Origin: Cognatilysobacter xinjiangensis
GTDB lineage: Bacteria > Pseudomonadota > Gammaproteobacteria > Xanthomonadales > Xanthomonadaceae
NCBI RefSeq assembly: GCF_014651995.1
Contig: NZ_BMXY01000001.1
Location: 558,001-622,000, forward strand
Reading direction: 5' to 3'
DNA: 64,000 bases
Shown here: positions 46,526-55,863 of the stretch, in pieces
How the letters are laid out: each line of letters opens with the position of its first letter
Position numbering within the stretch: the first letter of the stretch is position 1
Translations under genes and position numbers: made by a program
The notes under the pieces: model-generated
The model's input: the letters and a program-made list of their open reading frames with translations, nothing else
Database searches by the model: none
Told to the model about the DNA's origin: nothing

Positions 46526-48994
46526 TCAGAACACGCCGCCGAAGGTGAACTGCAGGCGCTCGAGCTCGTCGCCCTCCTTCTTGCGGAGCGGGTACGAGTA
46601 GCTGATCGAGATCGGGCCCATCGGCGAACGCCACATGACGGCGAGGCCAGTGGACGCGCGCAGCTCGTTGGCGTCGAAATCGTCGCGGCTGCCGAACACG
46701 TTGCCCACGTCGACGAACGCCGAGACGCGCGCGGCCGGGCTGTTGATCAGCGTCGGGAAGAACATCTCCACCGAGCCCACCGTCTTCACCGAGCCGCCGA
46801 TCGGCTGCAGGTAGCTCGAGCCGGTAGCCGCGGCGCGCGGGCCCAGCGTGTTGTCGGCGAAGCCGCGCACCGAGCGCACGCCACCGGCGTAGAAGTTCTC
46901 GAAGAACGGCAGGCCGCGGGCCGTGAGCGTCTTGCGGTAGTCCGGCGACGTGGTGAGGCAGGGCTCGGTCGGATCCGGGCCCGGCGTGTAGGTATCCGGC
47001 ACGCCGTCGCCATTCGCGTCGGAGATCGTGCCCGGGGTGAAGCAGACGTTGCGCACGAAATCGTCGCCGTAGCTGTCGCCATAGCCCAGCTCGCCACGCG
47101 TGTTCAGCACGAGGTGGCGGTTCAGGCGCCAGAACTTGGAGATCTCGTAGTTGAGCTTGTAGTACTCGACCGTCGAGCCCGGCAGCGCGACCTCCGCGGT
47201 GAAGCGCTGCAGCATGCCGGTGTTCGGCGTCAGCAGGTTGTCGAGCGTGTTGCGCGCCCAACCGATCTGGCCGCGCAGCGTGTGGAACGTGCGGTTGCCG
47301 ACGGCGTCGATGTAGTCGACCAGCGGATCCGGCGTGCTGCCGCGCGTGGCGAAGATCTCGTTCGAGTCGACGCCCAGCAGCGCGGTGACGGTATCCGTCT
47401 CGGTGATCGGGATGCCGACCACGACCTGGCCGGCGCCGCTGGTCGAGCTGTACTGCGCGGTGCCGAAGTCGGAGTAGTCGTACTCGCGCCACCACAGGTT
47501 GTAGCCGAGCGAGATGCCGCTGTCGGTGAAATACGGATTGACGAACGAGAAATCGTAGCGCTGCAGGTAGGAGTTGCGGTTCGCCTGCACCGACACGCGG
47601 TTACCCGTGCCGAGGAAGTTGTTCTGCGACAGCTGGATCTGCGTGGTCACGCCGCTGAGCTGCGAATAGCCCAGGCCGAAGACGAAGCTGCCCGACGTCG
47701 TCTCCTTGACGTTGACGACCACGTCGACCTGGTCGGACGTGCCCGGCACCGGCTGCGTGTCGACGTCGACGCTCTCGAAGAAGCCCAGGCCCTGCAGGCG
47801 GATCTTCGAGCGGTCGAGCGCGGCCTGCGAGTACCAGCTGCTTTCGAACTGGCGCATCTCGCGGCGCAGCACCTCGTCGGAGGTGCGCGCGTTGCCCTTG
47901 AACACGATGCGGCGCACGTTGACGCGCGGGCCCGGCACCACCTGGAAGTTGATGCCGACGGTCTTGTTCTCGCGATCGACGTCCGGAATGGCGTTGACCT
48001 GCGCGAACGCGTAGCCGATGTTGCCGAGCGTCGCGGTGATCGAGTCTGACGTCGCCTCGAGCAGGCGGCGCGAGAAGATCTGGCCCTCGCGCACGAATAC
48101 GCGGCGCTGGATCTCTTCCTTCGGCAGCACGGTATCGCCGCTGACGTCGACCTTCGAGACCTTGTACTGCTCACCCTCGGTCAGACCCGCGGTGATGAAC
48201 ATGTCCTGCCGGTTCGGGCTGATCTCGACCTGCGTGCTGTCGACGCTGAAGTCGACGTAGCCGCGGTCGAGGTAGAACGAGTTGAGCTTCTCGAGGTCGC
48301 CGGAGAGCTTCTCGCGCGAGTACTGGTCGTCGCGCTTGTACCAGCTCTTCCAGTTCGTCTCGCGCGACTCCCAGCTGTCGCGCAGGTCGTCTTCCTCGAA
48401 CTTCTCGTTGCCGACTAGGTTGATGTGGCGGATGCGCGCGGCGGCGCCTTCCTTGATCGCGATGGTGACGTCGACGCGGTTGCGGTCGAGGCGCGCGACC
48501 GTCGGCGTGATCTCGACGTTGTACTTGCCGCGGTTGTTGTACTGGCGCGTCAGCTCCTGCGTCACGCGGTCGAGCGCGAGGCGGTCGAAGGTGCCGCCCT
48601 CGGAGAGGCCGATGTCGTTCAGACCCTTGGTAAGGTCGTCGGTCTTGATGTCCTTGTTGCCGGTCAGCGTGAGCTTGTTGATCGCCGGGCGCTCGGTGAC
48701 CGCCACGACGAGGATGTCGCCCTGGCGCTCGACGCGCACGTCTTCGAAGAAACCGGTCTTGTAGAGCGCGCGGATCGCGTCGGCGACCTTGGCCGAGTCG
48801 ACGGTGTCGCCGCGCTCGACCGGGAGGTAGGTGAACACCGTGCCGGCCGAGATGCGCTGCAGGCCGTCGACACGGATGTCGCTGACGGTGAACGGCGCGA
48901 AGGCCTCGGCCAGTGCGGAGGTCACCGGGGCTGCCGCCATCGCGGACGCGAGGGCGAGGGCGAGCAGGCGGCGGGGCAGGGGTCGCGTCATCAT
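46526..48994 (-). CDS. bamA: Outer membrane protein assembly factor BamA
   Basis: An 822-residue Omp85 protein that folds outer-membrane barrels. Signal peptide ([20 protein letters not shown], cleavage near ALA), five POTRA domains (about 35-430) and a 16-strand barrel. The lid motif VRGF is in GGVRSVRGFADN. Odd feature: the loop before PFFENFYAGG is expanded by about 30 residues. It holds a DxNGDGxxD motif (D659, N661, D663, D667), like a calcium-binding loop, between two cysteines (C651, C679). The start at 48994 was chosen for the signal peptide. It ends GGVF. Confidence 0.96.
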   Translation of the reverse strand: MMTRPLPRRLLALALASAMAAAPVTSALAEAFAPFTVSDIRVDGLQRISAGTVFTYLPVERGDTVDSAKVADAIRALYKTGFFEDVRVERQGDILVVAVTERPAINKLTLTGNKDIKTDDLTKGLNDIGLSEGGTFDRLALDRVTQELTRQYNNRGKYNVEITPTVARLDRNRVDVTIAIKEGAAARIRHINLVGNEKFEEDDLRDSWESRETNWKSWYKRDDQYSREKLSGDLEKLNSFYLDRGYVDFSVDSTQVEISPNRQDMFITAGLTEGEQYKVSKVDVSGDTVLPKEEIQRRVFVREGQIFSRRLLEATSDSITATLGNIGYAFAQVNAIPDVDRENKTVGINFQVVPGPRVNVRRIVFKGNARTSDEVLRREMRQFESSWYSQAALDRSKIRLQGLGFFESVDVDTQPVPGTSDQVDVVVNVKETTSGSFVFGLGYSQLSGVTTQIQLSQNNFLGTGNRVSVQANRNSYLQRYDFSFVNPYFTDSGISLGYNLWWREYDYSDFGTAQYSSTSGAGQVVVGIPITETDTVTALLGVDSNEIFATRGSTPDPLVDYIDAVGNRTFHTLRGQIGWARNTLDNLLTPNTGMLQRFTAEVALPGSTVEYYKLNYEISKFWRLNRHLVLNTRGELGYGDSYGDDFVRNVCFTPGTISDANGDGVPDTYTPGPDPTEPCLTTSPDYRKTLTARGLPFFENFYAGGVRSVRGFADNTLGPRAAATGSSYLQPIGGSVKTVGSVEMFFPTLINSPAARVSAFVDVGNVFGSRDDFDANELRASTGLAVMWRSPMGPISISYSYPLRKKEGDELERLQFTFGGVF

Positions 48995-49056
48995 CACGTC
49001 CGGTTGGATCCGAAGAGGGGGAGCGCCGCAGGCGGGCGCGGTGCGGACGGGAATCG

Positions 49057-50421
49057 TCAGCGCACCAGGTTGTTCACGATGTCGTTGTAGAACGCCAGAC
49101 CCATCAGCCCGACGATGACCGCCAGCCCGACGAACTGGCCGGCGGCCATGGCGCGTTCGCTGACCGGGCTGCCTTTGATCAGCTCGATAAGGTAATACAG
49201 CAGGTGACCGCCATCCAATATCGGCACCGGCAGCAGGTTCAGGATGGCCAGGCTCAACGAGAGCATGGCGAGCATCGACAGGAACCAGGCCGGGCCATGC
49301 GCAGCGAAGGCATTGGCCGCGCGCGCGATGGTGATCGGACCCGCCACGGTGTTGCGCACGTCGACCCGGCCGGTGAAAGCGCGACCCAGCATCGCCACGA
49401 GCTCGCGGGTCTGGTGCGCGGCCTCGCTGGCGGCGGCGGGGATGGCGTCGATCGGGCCGTAGCGCAGCACGGCATCGGGGACCGGTTCCTGGACCGCCGC
49501 CGGCGCGGTACCGAGGGTCCAACGCGCGCCGCCGCCGTCCCTGGGGTCGACCCAGGCCGGCTTGAGCGGGAACGCGAGGCGCTCGCCGTCGCGCTGCACC
49601 TCGATCATCGCGGCCTCGCCCGTCTTGCCCAGGGCCTGCACCAGCGGCGACAGGTCGCTCCAGGCGCGCACGGGGCGGCCGTCGAGGGCGGTAATCACGT
49701 CGCCCGCGCGCAGCGCCTGGGCGGCGGGCGAACCCGGGCTCACCTCACCGACCCGCGCGGGCAGCAACAGGTGATCGGGCAGGATGCCGGCCGCGAGCGC
49801 GGCGCGGCGCTCGTCGATCGTGGCGGGCAGCCGCGACAGGCGCACCGTGCGCGTCGCCTCGGCGCCCTGCGCGGTCCGAATTCTAACGTCGACGTCGCGG
49901 CGGTCGAGCGCGGCGGGCACGAGCGCGAGCTCGGCCTCGGTCCAGGTCGGGGTTTCGCGATCGCCGATGGCGAGGATCACGTCGCCCGGATGCAGCCCCG
50001 CTGCGGCGGCGAGGCCTTCGGCGCGGCCGATGGTCGGAACGAAGTCGGGGCGGCCGATCACGAACATGCCCCAGAGCAGCGCCACGCACAGAATCAGGTT
50101 CGCCACCGGGCCCGCGGCGACGATCGCCATGCGCTGCCAGATCGGCTTGCGGTTGAAGGCGAGATGCAGCTCGGCGGGGGCGACGTCGCCCTCGCGCTCA
50201 TCAAGCATCTTCACGTAGCCGCCGAGCGGAAGCGCCGCGACCACGTATTCGGTGCCGTCGGCCGCGGTGCGCTTCCATAGCGGCTTGCCGAAACCGATCG
50301 AGAAACGGAGCACCCGCACGCCGCAGCGCCGCGCCACCCAGTAATGCCCGAACTCGTGGAAGGTCACGAGGATGCCGAGGCTGACGATCAGCCACCAGAT
50401 CGATCCGAGCAACTCGTTCAA
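49057..50421 (-). CDS. rseP: Site-2 intramembrane protease RseP
   Basis: A 454-residue zinc protease that cleaves the anti-sigma factor RseA after DegS and so releases sigma-E. The TTG start at 50421 has GGAG 6 nt upstream. It places the zinc motif HEFGH at 22-26, the same numbers as in E. coli RseP, and the LDGGH aspartate at D403 (E. coli 402). Two PDZ domains lie between (about 120-310). It lies upstream of bamA, whose products are themselves sigma-E clients. Confidence 0.97.
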   Translation of the reverse strand: MNELLGSIWWLIVSLGILVTFHEFGHYWVARRCGVRVLRFSIGFGKPLWKRTAADGTEYVVAALPLGGYVKMLDEREGDVAPAELHLAFNRKPIWQRMAIVAAGPVANLILCVALLWGMFVIGRPDFVPTIGRAEGLAAAAGLHPGDVILAIGDRETPTWTEAELALVPAALDRRDVDVRIRTAQGAEATRTVRLSRLPATIDERRAALAAGILPDHLLLPARVGEVSPGSPAAQALRAGDVITALDGRPVRAWSDLSPLVQALGKTGEAAMIEVQRDGERLAFPLKPAWVDPRDGGGARWTLGTAPAAVQEPVPDAVLRYGPIDAIPAAASEAAHQTRELVAMLGRAFTGRVDVRNTVAGPITIARAANAFAAHGPAWFLSMLAMLSLSLAILNLLPVPILDGGHLLYYLIELIKGSPVSERAMAAGQFVGLAVIVGLMGLAFYNDIVNNLVR

Positions 50422-50542
50422 AGGGGACTCCGGGGCGGCGATAGGGCCGCTGATGCTGACCCCGGCAGAGGCCAAAGGTTCAGTTCCGCGGCGATCGTCG
50501 CTGATCGGCGTCCGGCTTCGGTGAACGGCAGGCGACGCTCGC

Positions 50543-51724
50543 TCATGCCCGGCGCCCGATCGCGAACGTGACATGCGCGCGGGCGCGGCCGTCGGCCTCG
50601 CGCAGCGCGTCCAGGCCGGCCTCGGCGGCGGGAAGCGCCGCGAGCGCGTCCTCGACCAGCGCCGGAATGTCGAGAAAGCCGATCCGACCCGACAGGAACG
50701 CATCCACGGCGACTTCGTTGGCGGCGTTCAGCACGGCGGGTGCGGTGCCGCCGGCGCGCAGCGCGTCGAAGGCGAGGCGCAGGCAGGGGAAGGCGTCGAG
50801 GTCCGGCGCCTCGAAATCGAGCCGGCCACCCTGGCGCACCAGGTCCAGCCCGGCGACACCCGATTCCAGCCGTTCCGGCCAGCCCAGTCCCACGGCGAGC
50901 GCGGTTCGCATATCCGGCAGGCCGAGCTGCGCGAGCGTGGAGCCGTCGACGAACTCGACCAGCGAATGCACCAGGCTCTGCGGATGGACCACCACGTCGA
51001 TCGCACCCGGCGCGACGCCGAACAGGTGGTGCGCCTCGATGACCTCGAGGCCCTTGTTCATCAGCGTGGCGGAGTCGACCGAGATCTTCGGACCCATGGA
51101 CCAGCGGGGATGCGCGACCGCCTGCGCCGGGGTGACGTCACGCAGCGATTCGCGCGTGCGGCCGCGGAACGGGCCGCCGGATGCCGTGAGCACGAGCCGG
51201 CGCAGCCCGCGGATGTCGCGCGCGGCGCGGCCGTCCTGCGGCGGCAGGCACTGGAAGATCGCGTTGTGTTCGCTGTCGACGGGCACGATCGCCGCGCCGG
51301 ACTCGCGTGCCGCGGCCATCACCAGCGAGCCGGCGAGAACGAGCGACTCCTTGTTGGCGAGCGCGATGCGCCTTCCGGCGCGCGCGGCGGCCAGCGTGGA
51401 ATCGAGACCGGCGGCGCCGACAATCGCGGCGACCACGGTGTCGCAGGTATCGCCGGCGACGAGCGCGTCGATCGCGGCCATGCCGGCATGCGGCTGCGTG
51501 GACAGGCCCGCGGCGGCGAGGCCGGACTTCAGCGCGTCGAATCGCGCCTCGTCGGCGATCACCGCATGCGCGGGCGCATGCCGTGCGCACAGCTCCAGCA
51601 GTGCGTCGACGTTGCGGCCCGCGGCCAGCACGCTGGCCTGCAGGCGGTCGGGGTGGCGCGCGATGACATCGAGCGCGGACGCGCCGATCGAGCCGGTCGC
51701 GCCGAGGACGGCGACGCGGCGCAT
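50543..51724 (-). CDS. dxr: 1-deoxy-D-xylulose 5-phosphate reductoisomerase
   Basis: A 393-residue NADPH-dependent enzyme that makes MEP, the committed intermediate of isoprenoid synthesis. The nucleotide loop GATGSIG is at 8-14. [18 protein letters not shown] and [20 protein letters not shown]-type metal and substrate blocks are intact. The ATG shares one base with the cdsA stop, so translation is coupled. Confidence 0.97.
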   Translation of the reverse strand: MRRVAVLGATGSIGASALDVIARHPDRLQASVLAAGRNVDALLELCARHAPAHAVIADEARFDALKSGLAAAGLSTQPHAGMAAIDALVAGDTCDTVVAAIVGAAGLDSTLAAARAGRRIALANKESLVLAGSLVMAAARESGAAIVPVDSEHNAIFQCLPPQDGRAARDIRGLRRLVLTASGGPFRGRTRESLRDVTPAQAVAHPRWSMGPKISVDSATLMNKGLEVIEAHHLFGVAPGAIDVVVHPQSLVHSLVEFVDGSTLAQLGLPDMRTALAVGLGWPERLESGVAGLDLVRQGGRLDFEAPDLDAFPCLRLAFDALRAGGTAPAVLNAANEVAVDAFLSGRIGFLDIPALVEDALAALPAAEAGLDALREADGRARAHVTFAIGRRA

Positions 51725-52560
51725 CACAGTCCCAGCAGCGCCTTGCCGAGTGCGAACACGGGCAGGGCGGCGAGCACGGCGTCGATGCGATCGAGCACGC
51801 CGCCATGGCCGGGGATCAGCGTGCCCGAGTCCTTCTTGCCGGCATGTCGCTTGAGCAGGCTCTCGAACAGGTCGCCGATCACCGACACGAGGATCGACGC
51901 CGCGGCGACCAGCGCGACCTTCGGCAGGTCGCCGGTCGTCGCGCCCGCGAGCAGCGAGAACAGCAGCGCGACGATGGTGCCGACGATCACGCCCCCGGCC
52001 AGTCCCTCCAGCGTCTTGTTCGGGCTCACGCGCGGCGCGAGCTTGTGGCGGCCGAGATGGCGACCGGCGAAATAGGCGCCCGTATCGGCAGCCCACACCG
52101 CGGCCAGCGAGGTCAGCAGCCAGCGATGGCCGTTATCGCCATCGGCATGCAGCCAGGTGAGCGCGCACCAGGCCGGCACCACCGCCAGCGTACCGGCGGC
52201 GAGCTTGACCGCGCGCGCCCACGACTGGTGGTTGCTGCCGAAGTTGTAGCGCCCCAACCAGAACAGCGCGACGAGCCACCAGATGACGCCGATCAGAGAG
52301 CCCACCTGGTAGAGCACCAGCGTGCCGCCCTCGCGCGAACGCGATGCCCAGACGATGGCGACCATCAGACCGAGGTTGGCGATCAGCAGTACCCACTTCG
52401 CGAGCGAGTCGTCGACTTCGGCGAGGTCGAACCATTCCCATAGGCCGGCGAGGAACACCGCGGCGGCGGCGACCATCATCCAGGGCGTCGGGAGGAACCA
52501 GATCGCCGCGATCGCGACGGGAGCCATCACCAGGGCGGCGGCAATGCGGGTACGGGTCAT
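51724..52560 (-). CDS. cdsA: Phosphatidate cytidylyltransferase
   Basis: A 278-residue integral membrane enzyme making CDP-diacylglycerol for phospholipids. Several membrane helices and the C-terminal signature [19 protein letters not shown] are present. It overlaps uppS by 4 nt (ATGA) and dxr by 1 nt. Confidence 0.97.
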   Translation of the reverse strand: MTRTRIAAALVMAPVAIAAIWFLPTPWMMVAAAAVFLAGLWEWFDLAEVDDSLAKWVLLIANLGLMVAIVWASRSREGGTLVLYQVGSLIGVIWWLVALFWLGRYNFGSNHQSWARAVKLAAGTLAVVPAWCALTWLHADGDNGHRWLLTSLAAVWAADTGAYFAGRHLGRHKLAPRVSPNKTLEGLAGGVIVGTIVALLFSLLAGATTGDLPKVALVAAASILVSVIGDLFESLLKRHAGKKDSGTLIPGHGGVLDRIDAVLAALPVFALGKALLGL

Positions 52561-53315
52561 TCGGACGTCTCGGGGTTGCCGGCGACCTGTGCCCCGGTCA
52601 GGCCGAATCGGCGTTCACGGCGCGCGTAGTCGTCCAGCGCAGCCTGAAGTGTCGCCGCATCCACGTCCGGCCACAACAAATCGGTGAACCAGAGCTCGGT
52701 GTAGGCGAGCTGCCAGAGCAGGAAATTGCTGATGCGCAGCTCGCCGCCGGTACGGATGAACAGGTCGGGCGCGGGCAGCTCGGCGAGTGCGAGGCGCGAA
52801 GACAGCAGCGCTTCGTCAACCTGTGCAGGCTCGATGCGTCCCGCAGCCACATCCTCCGCCAGCGAACGCGCGGCCTGCGCGATATCCCAGCGCCCGCCGT
52901 AACTCACCGCGATGCTCAGGTGCAGGCGTTCGTTGCGCGCGGTGCGTGCTTCCGCTTCGGTCATGCGGCGACGGATCGCATCGGAAAAACGGGCGCGGTC
53001 GCCGATGAAGCGCACGCGCACGCCGCGGCGGTCGAGCTCGTCCACCTCGCGCTCCAGCGCGCCGGTGAAGAGTTTCATAAGCCCGCCGACCTCGTCCTGC
53101 GGGCGGTCCCAGTTCTCGCTCGAGAACGCGAACAGCGTCAGCGCTTCGACGCCCTTCTCGAGGCAGAAATCGATGCAGACGTTGACCGCACGCGCGCCCG
53201 CCCGATGGCCGATCAGCCGCGGCCGCCGGCGCTTCTGCGCCCAGCGGCCGTTACCGTCCATGATGATGGCGATGTGGCGCGGGATGCGCGCGGCAGGGCG
53301 GTCGGCGGCGGTCAC
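52557..53315 (-). CDS. uppS: Undecaprenyl diphosphate synthase
   Basis: A 252-residue cis-prenyltransferase producing the C55 lipid carrier for peptidoglycan and O-antigen. The catalytic Asp is D20 in IIMDGNGRWA. FAFSSENWDRP and the C-terminal RTGGELRISNFLLWQ are typical. It starts with GTG, 58 nt after frr. Confidence 0.97.
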   Translation of the reverse strand: MTAADRPAARIPRHIAIIMDGNGRWAQKRRRPRLIGHRAGARAVNVCIDFCLEKGVEALTLFAFSSENWDRPQDEVGGLMKLFTGALEREVDELDRRGVRVRFIGDRARFSDAIRRRMTEAEARTARNERLHLSIAVSYGGRWDIAQAARSLAEDVAAGRIEPAQVDEALLSSRLALAELPAPDLFIRTGGELRISNFLLWQLAYTELWFTDLLWPDVDAATLQAALDDYARRERRFGLTGAQVAGNPETSE

Positions 53316-53373
53316 GGTCGGGTCGTCGAGGGGCGACGGGACCGCGGACCGGTCCCCTGCGGAAGCGTGGCCG

Positions 53374-53931
53374 TCAGACGGCCATCAGCTCCTGTTCCTT
53401 GGCCTTGACGACCTCGTCGACGTTCTTGATCGCTTCGTCGGTGAGCTTCTGGATGTCCTGCTCGGCGCGCGCGGCATCGTCCTCGGTGATCTGCTTCTCC
53501 TTGAGAAGCTCCTTCACCTGGTGGTTCGCGTCGCGGCGGATGTTGCGGATCGCGACCTTCGCGTCCTCGCCACCCGAATGCACCACCTTCGCAAGGTCCC
53601 GGCGGCGCTCCTCGGTGAGCGGCGGCAGGTTGAGGCGGATCACCATGCCGGCGGTGTTCGGCGTCAGCCCGAGGTCGGACGCGAGGATCGCCTTCTCGAC
53701 CGCGCCCACCATCGGCTTCTCCCACGGCGTGATCGTGAGCGAGCGCGCATCGCTGACGGCGACGCTCGCCACCTGCGATAGCGGCACGTCCGAGCCGTAG
53801 TAGTTGACCTTGATGTGGTCGACGATGCTGGTCGTGGCGCGACCGGTGCGGATCTTGACGAGGTCGTGGCGGAACGCCTCGACGCTCTTGGCCATGCGTG
53901 CCTTGGCGTCGTTCTTGATGTCGTTGAGCAT
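53374..53931 (-). CDS. frr: Ribosome recycling factor
   Basis: A 185-residue factor that splits terminated ribosomes with EF-G. It has full family length and the conserved RTGRA, PLSQVA and RLNLPPLTEERR blocks. GGAG is present 9 nt before the ATG. It is normally next to pyrH; here a cation transporter gene lies between. Confidence 0.97.
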   Translation of the reverse strand: MLNDIKNDAKARMAKSVEAFRHDLVKIRTGRATTSIVDHIKVNYYGSDVPLSQVASVAVSDARSLTITPWEKPMVGAVEKAILASDLGLTPNTAGMVIRLNLPPLTEERRRDLAKVVHSGGEDAKVAIRNIRRDANHQVKELLKEKQITEDDAARAEQDIQKLTDEAIKNVDEVVKAKEQELMAV

Positions 53932-53994
53932 CGCGGGGCTCCGTGAGCGGATTTCGGTCGGCCGCGGATTATAGGGCAGGGCGCGCCGCCGGCC

Positions 53995-54903
53995 TCAGTG
54001 GTGCGGCGCGCGATCGTGCGCATCGTGCTCGCAGGCCGCGCCGTGCTCGACCTGCAGCGTCGGGTGGTTGATGCCGAAGCGCTCGTCCAGCTCGTGGCAG
54101 ATGCGGTCGAGGAAGGCGTCGTGGTCGTCCACGGCGGGGCGCACCAGGTGTGCGGTCATCGCGATCTCGCCCGCACCCAGCGACCAGATGTGCAGATGGT
54201 GCACGGCCTGAACGCCCGGCTGGCTACCCAGGAAGTCGGCAACGTCGGTGCGCTCGATCCGGGCCGGCACGGCATCCATCGCGGCATTGAAGCTCTCGCG
54301 AAGCAGGCCGAAGGCGCTGACGGCGACAACGGCGCTGATCAGCAGTGCGGTGGCGGGGTCGAGCCAGCGCCAGCCCAGCGCCCACATGCCGAGGCCGGCC
54401 AGCACGGCCGCCAGCGACACGGCCGCGTCGGCCATCAGGTGCAGGAACGCCGCGCGCCGGTTGAGATCGTGCTCGTGGCCCGCGTGCATCAGCTTGGCGG
54501 CCAGCAGGTTCACCACGATGCCTACGGCGGCCACGGCCATCACCGGGACCGCCGGGACTTGCGGCGGCGCCCCGAAGCGCTGCACCGCCTCCCATACCAG
54601 GGCACCCGCGAATCCGACCAGCAGCAGGGCATTCGCCAGCGGCGACAGCAGCGTCGCGCGTCGCCAGCCGTAGGTATGGGTCGACGTCGGCGCGCGCCGC
54701 GCGAGAACCGCCGCGCCCCAGGCCAGCGCGAGACCGGCGACGTCGCCCAGGTTGTGCAGGGCGTCGGAAAGAAGCGCCAGCGAGTCCGTCGCGAAGCCGT
54801 ACCAGGCTTCGACGGCCGTGTACGCGAGGTTGACCAGCGTGGCGACGGCGAAAGCGCGTGTCGGGTGCGCGTGCACCTCGGAATGGTCGTGGCCGGCGCC
54901 CAC
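53995..54903 (-). CDS. Cation diffusion facilitator (Zn/Co efflux type)
   Basis: A roughly 302-residue CDF transporter that exports divalent metal, probably zinc, cobalt or cadmium, in exchange for protons. Six membrane helices. The metal site is given by HNLGD in helix 2 (SDALHNLGD) and HLMAD in helix 5. His-rich stretches occur at the N-terminus (GHDHSEVHAH), in the cytoplasmic loop (HAGHEHD) and at the C-terminus. The GTG at 54903, 5 nt after pyrH, is the likely start; it has no clear ribosome-binding site, so reinitiation after pyrH is likely. It interrupts the usual pyrH-frr pair. Confidence 0.9.
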   Translation of the reverse strand: MGAGHDHSEVHAHPTRAFAVATLVNLAYTAVEAWYGFATDSLALLSDALHNLGDVAGLALAWGAAVLARRAPTSTHTYGWRRATLLSPLANALLLVGFAGALVWEAVQRFGAPPQVPAVPVMAVAAVGIVVNLLAAKLMHAGHEHDLNRRAAFLHLMADAAVSLAAVLAGLGMWALGWRWLDPATALLISAVVAVSAFGLLRESFNAAMDAVPARIERTDVADFLGSQPGVQAVHHLHIWSLGAGEIAMTAHLVRPAVDDHDAFLDRICHELDERFGINHPTLQVEHGAACEHDAHDRAPHH

Positions 54904-54908
54904 GGCGG

Positions 54909-55631
54909 TCAGGCGGCGCTGCGCACCAGCGTGCCGATAGGCTCGCCGTGCAGGATGCGCAGCAGCTGGCCCGGCTGGCTCATGTCGAACACGCGGATCG
55001 GCAGCGAGGCGTCGCGGCATAGCGCGAAGGCGGCGGTGTCCATGACCTGCAGGTCGCGGCTCAGCACGTCGTCATAGCTCAGGCTGTCGAAGCGCACGGC
55101 GTCCGGATACTTCTTCGGGTCCTTGTCGTAGACGCCATCGACCTTGGTCGCCTTGAGCAGCAGGTCGGCGCCGATCTCGATCGCGCGCAGGGCGGCGCCG
55201 GAATCGGTGGTGAAGAACGGATTACCGGTGCCGGCGGCGCAGATCACGATGCGGCCCTTCTCGAGATGCCGGATCGCACGGCGGCGGATGAAGTCCTCGG
55301 ACACCTGATTGATGCGGATCGCGCTCATCACCCGGCAGCGCGCACCCAGTTTCTCAAGCGCGTCCTGCATGGCCAGCGCGTTGATGATTGTGGCCAGCAT
55401 GCCCATGTGGTCGCCCGTCACCCGGTCCATGCCCGAGGCCGCGAGGCCCGCGCCGCGGAAGATGTTGCCCCCGCCGATGACCAGCGCGATCTGCGCACCG
55501 GCCTGCTGCGCCTCGATGACCTCCTCGGCCAGCCGGCTGATGACCTTTGGATCAATGCCGTAGTCCTCGTCACCCATCAGTGCCTCGCCGGAGAGCTTGA
55601 GCAGGACACGGCGGTAGGCGAGGTCGGACAT
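54909..55631 (-). CDS. pyrH: Uridylate kinase
   Basis: A 240-residue UMP kinase of the amino acid kinase fold. It has [19 protein letters not shown] and [16 protein letters not shown], all typical. The ATG at 55631 has GGAG 7 nt upstream; an in-frame TTG four codons earlier overlaps that ribosome-binding site and is rejected. It begins the long minus-strand block, with a candidate -10 close upstream. Confidence 0.97.
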   Translation of the reverse strand: MSDLAYRRVLLKLSGEALMGDEDYGIDPKVISRLAEEVIEAQQAGAQIALVIGGGNIFRGAGLAASGMDRVTGDHMGMLATIINALAMQDALEKLGARCRVMSAIRINQVSEDFIRRRAIRHLEKGRIVICAAGTGNPFFTTDSGAALRAIEIGADLLLKATKVDGVYDKDPKKYPDAVRFDSLSYDDVLSRDLQVMDTAAFALCRDASLPIRVFDMSQPGQLLRILHGEPIGTLVRSAA

Positions 55632-55658
55632 GGGCGGCTCCAAGGGGGGATTCGGACG

Positions 55659-55664
55659 ATTGTA
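55659..55664 (-). promoter_or_regulatory. Candidate -10 hexamer for the pyrH operon
   Basis: TACAAT on the minus strand matches the -10 consensus at five of six positions, about 28 nt before the pyrH ATG. No good -35 is seen at 17-18 nt, so confidence is limited. Confidence 0.4.
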
Positions 55665-55745
55665 AAACGGCGACCCGCCCCGACCGCGACTTTTGTGCGG
55701 TGCGCAAAATGGTTCTGAAAGCGCAAGTGTAAGGGGTCGTTAAAT

Positions 55746-55761
55746 AGTGATATGCATCACA
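55746..55761 (+). promoter_or_regulatory. CRP/Clp-type binding palindrome upstream of the TonB receptor
   Basis: AGTGATATGCATCACA contains GTGA-N6-TCAC and extends to GTGAT-N4-ATCAC. This is the core of the CRP consensus, which the xanthomonad homologue Clp also recognises. It lies in an unusually AT-rich intergenic stretch, centred about 110 nt before the receptor start. A GTTAAT hexamer at 55780-55785 could be the -10, which would put the site near -38 to -41, a class II activator position. The opposite gene pyrH is 115 nt away. Confidence 0.6.
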
Positions 55762-55863
55762 AAAATACATAAATCGTTCGTTAATCGTTGACGTTGCGTG
55801 ATGACAAAAGTCATGTTCCGTGTGATCGCCGTCCGGCGTTATCCAAAGGAAAGGGGACGATTC

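Noticed and set aside
55802-55813. A second small palindrome (TGAC-AAAA-GTCA) upstream of the receptor
   Set aside because: It is short, falls in the presumed leader and matches no regulator I can name. The CRP-type site is far stronger.
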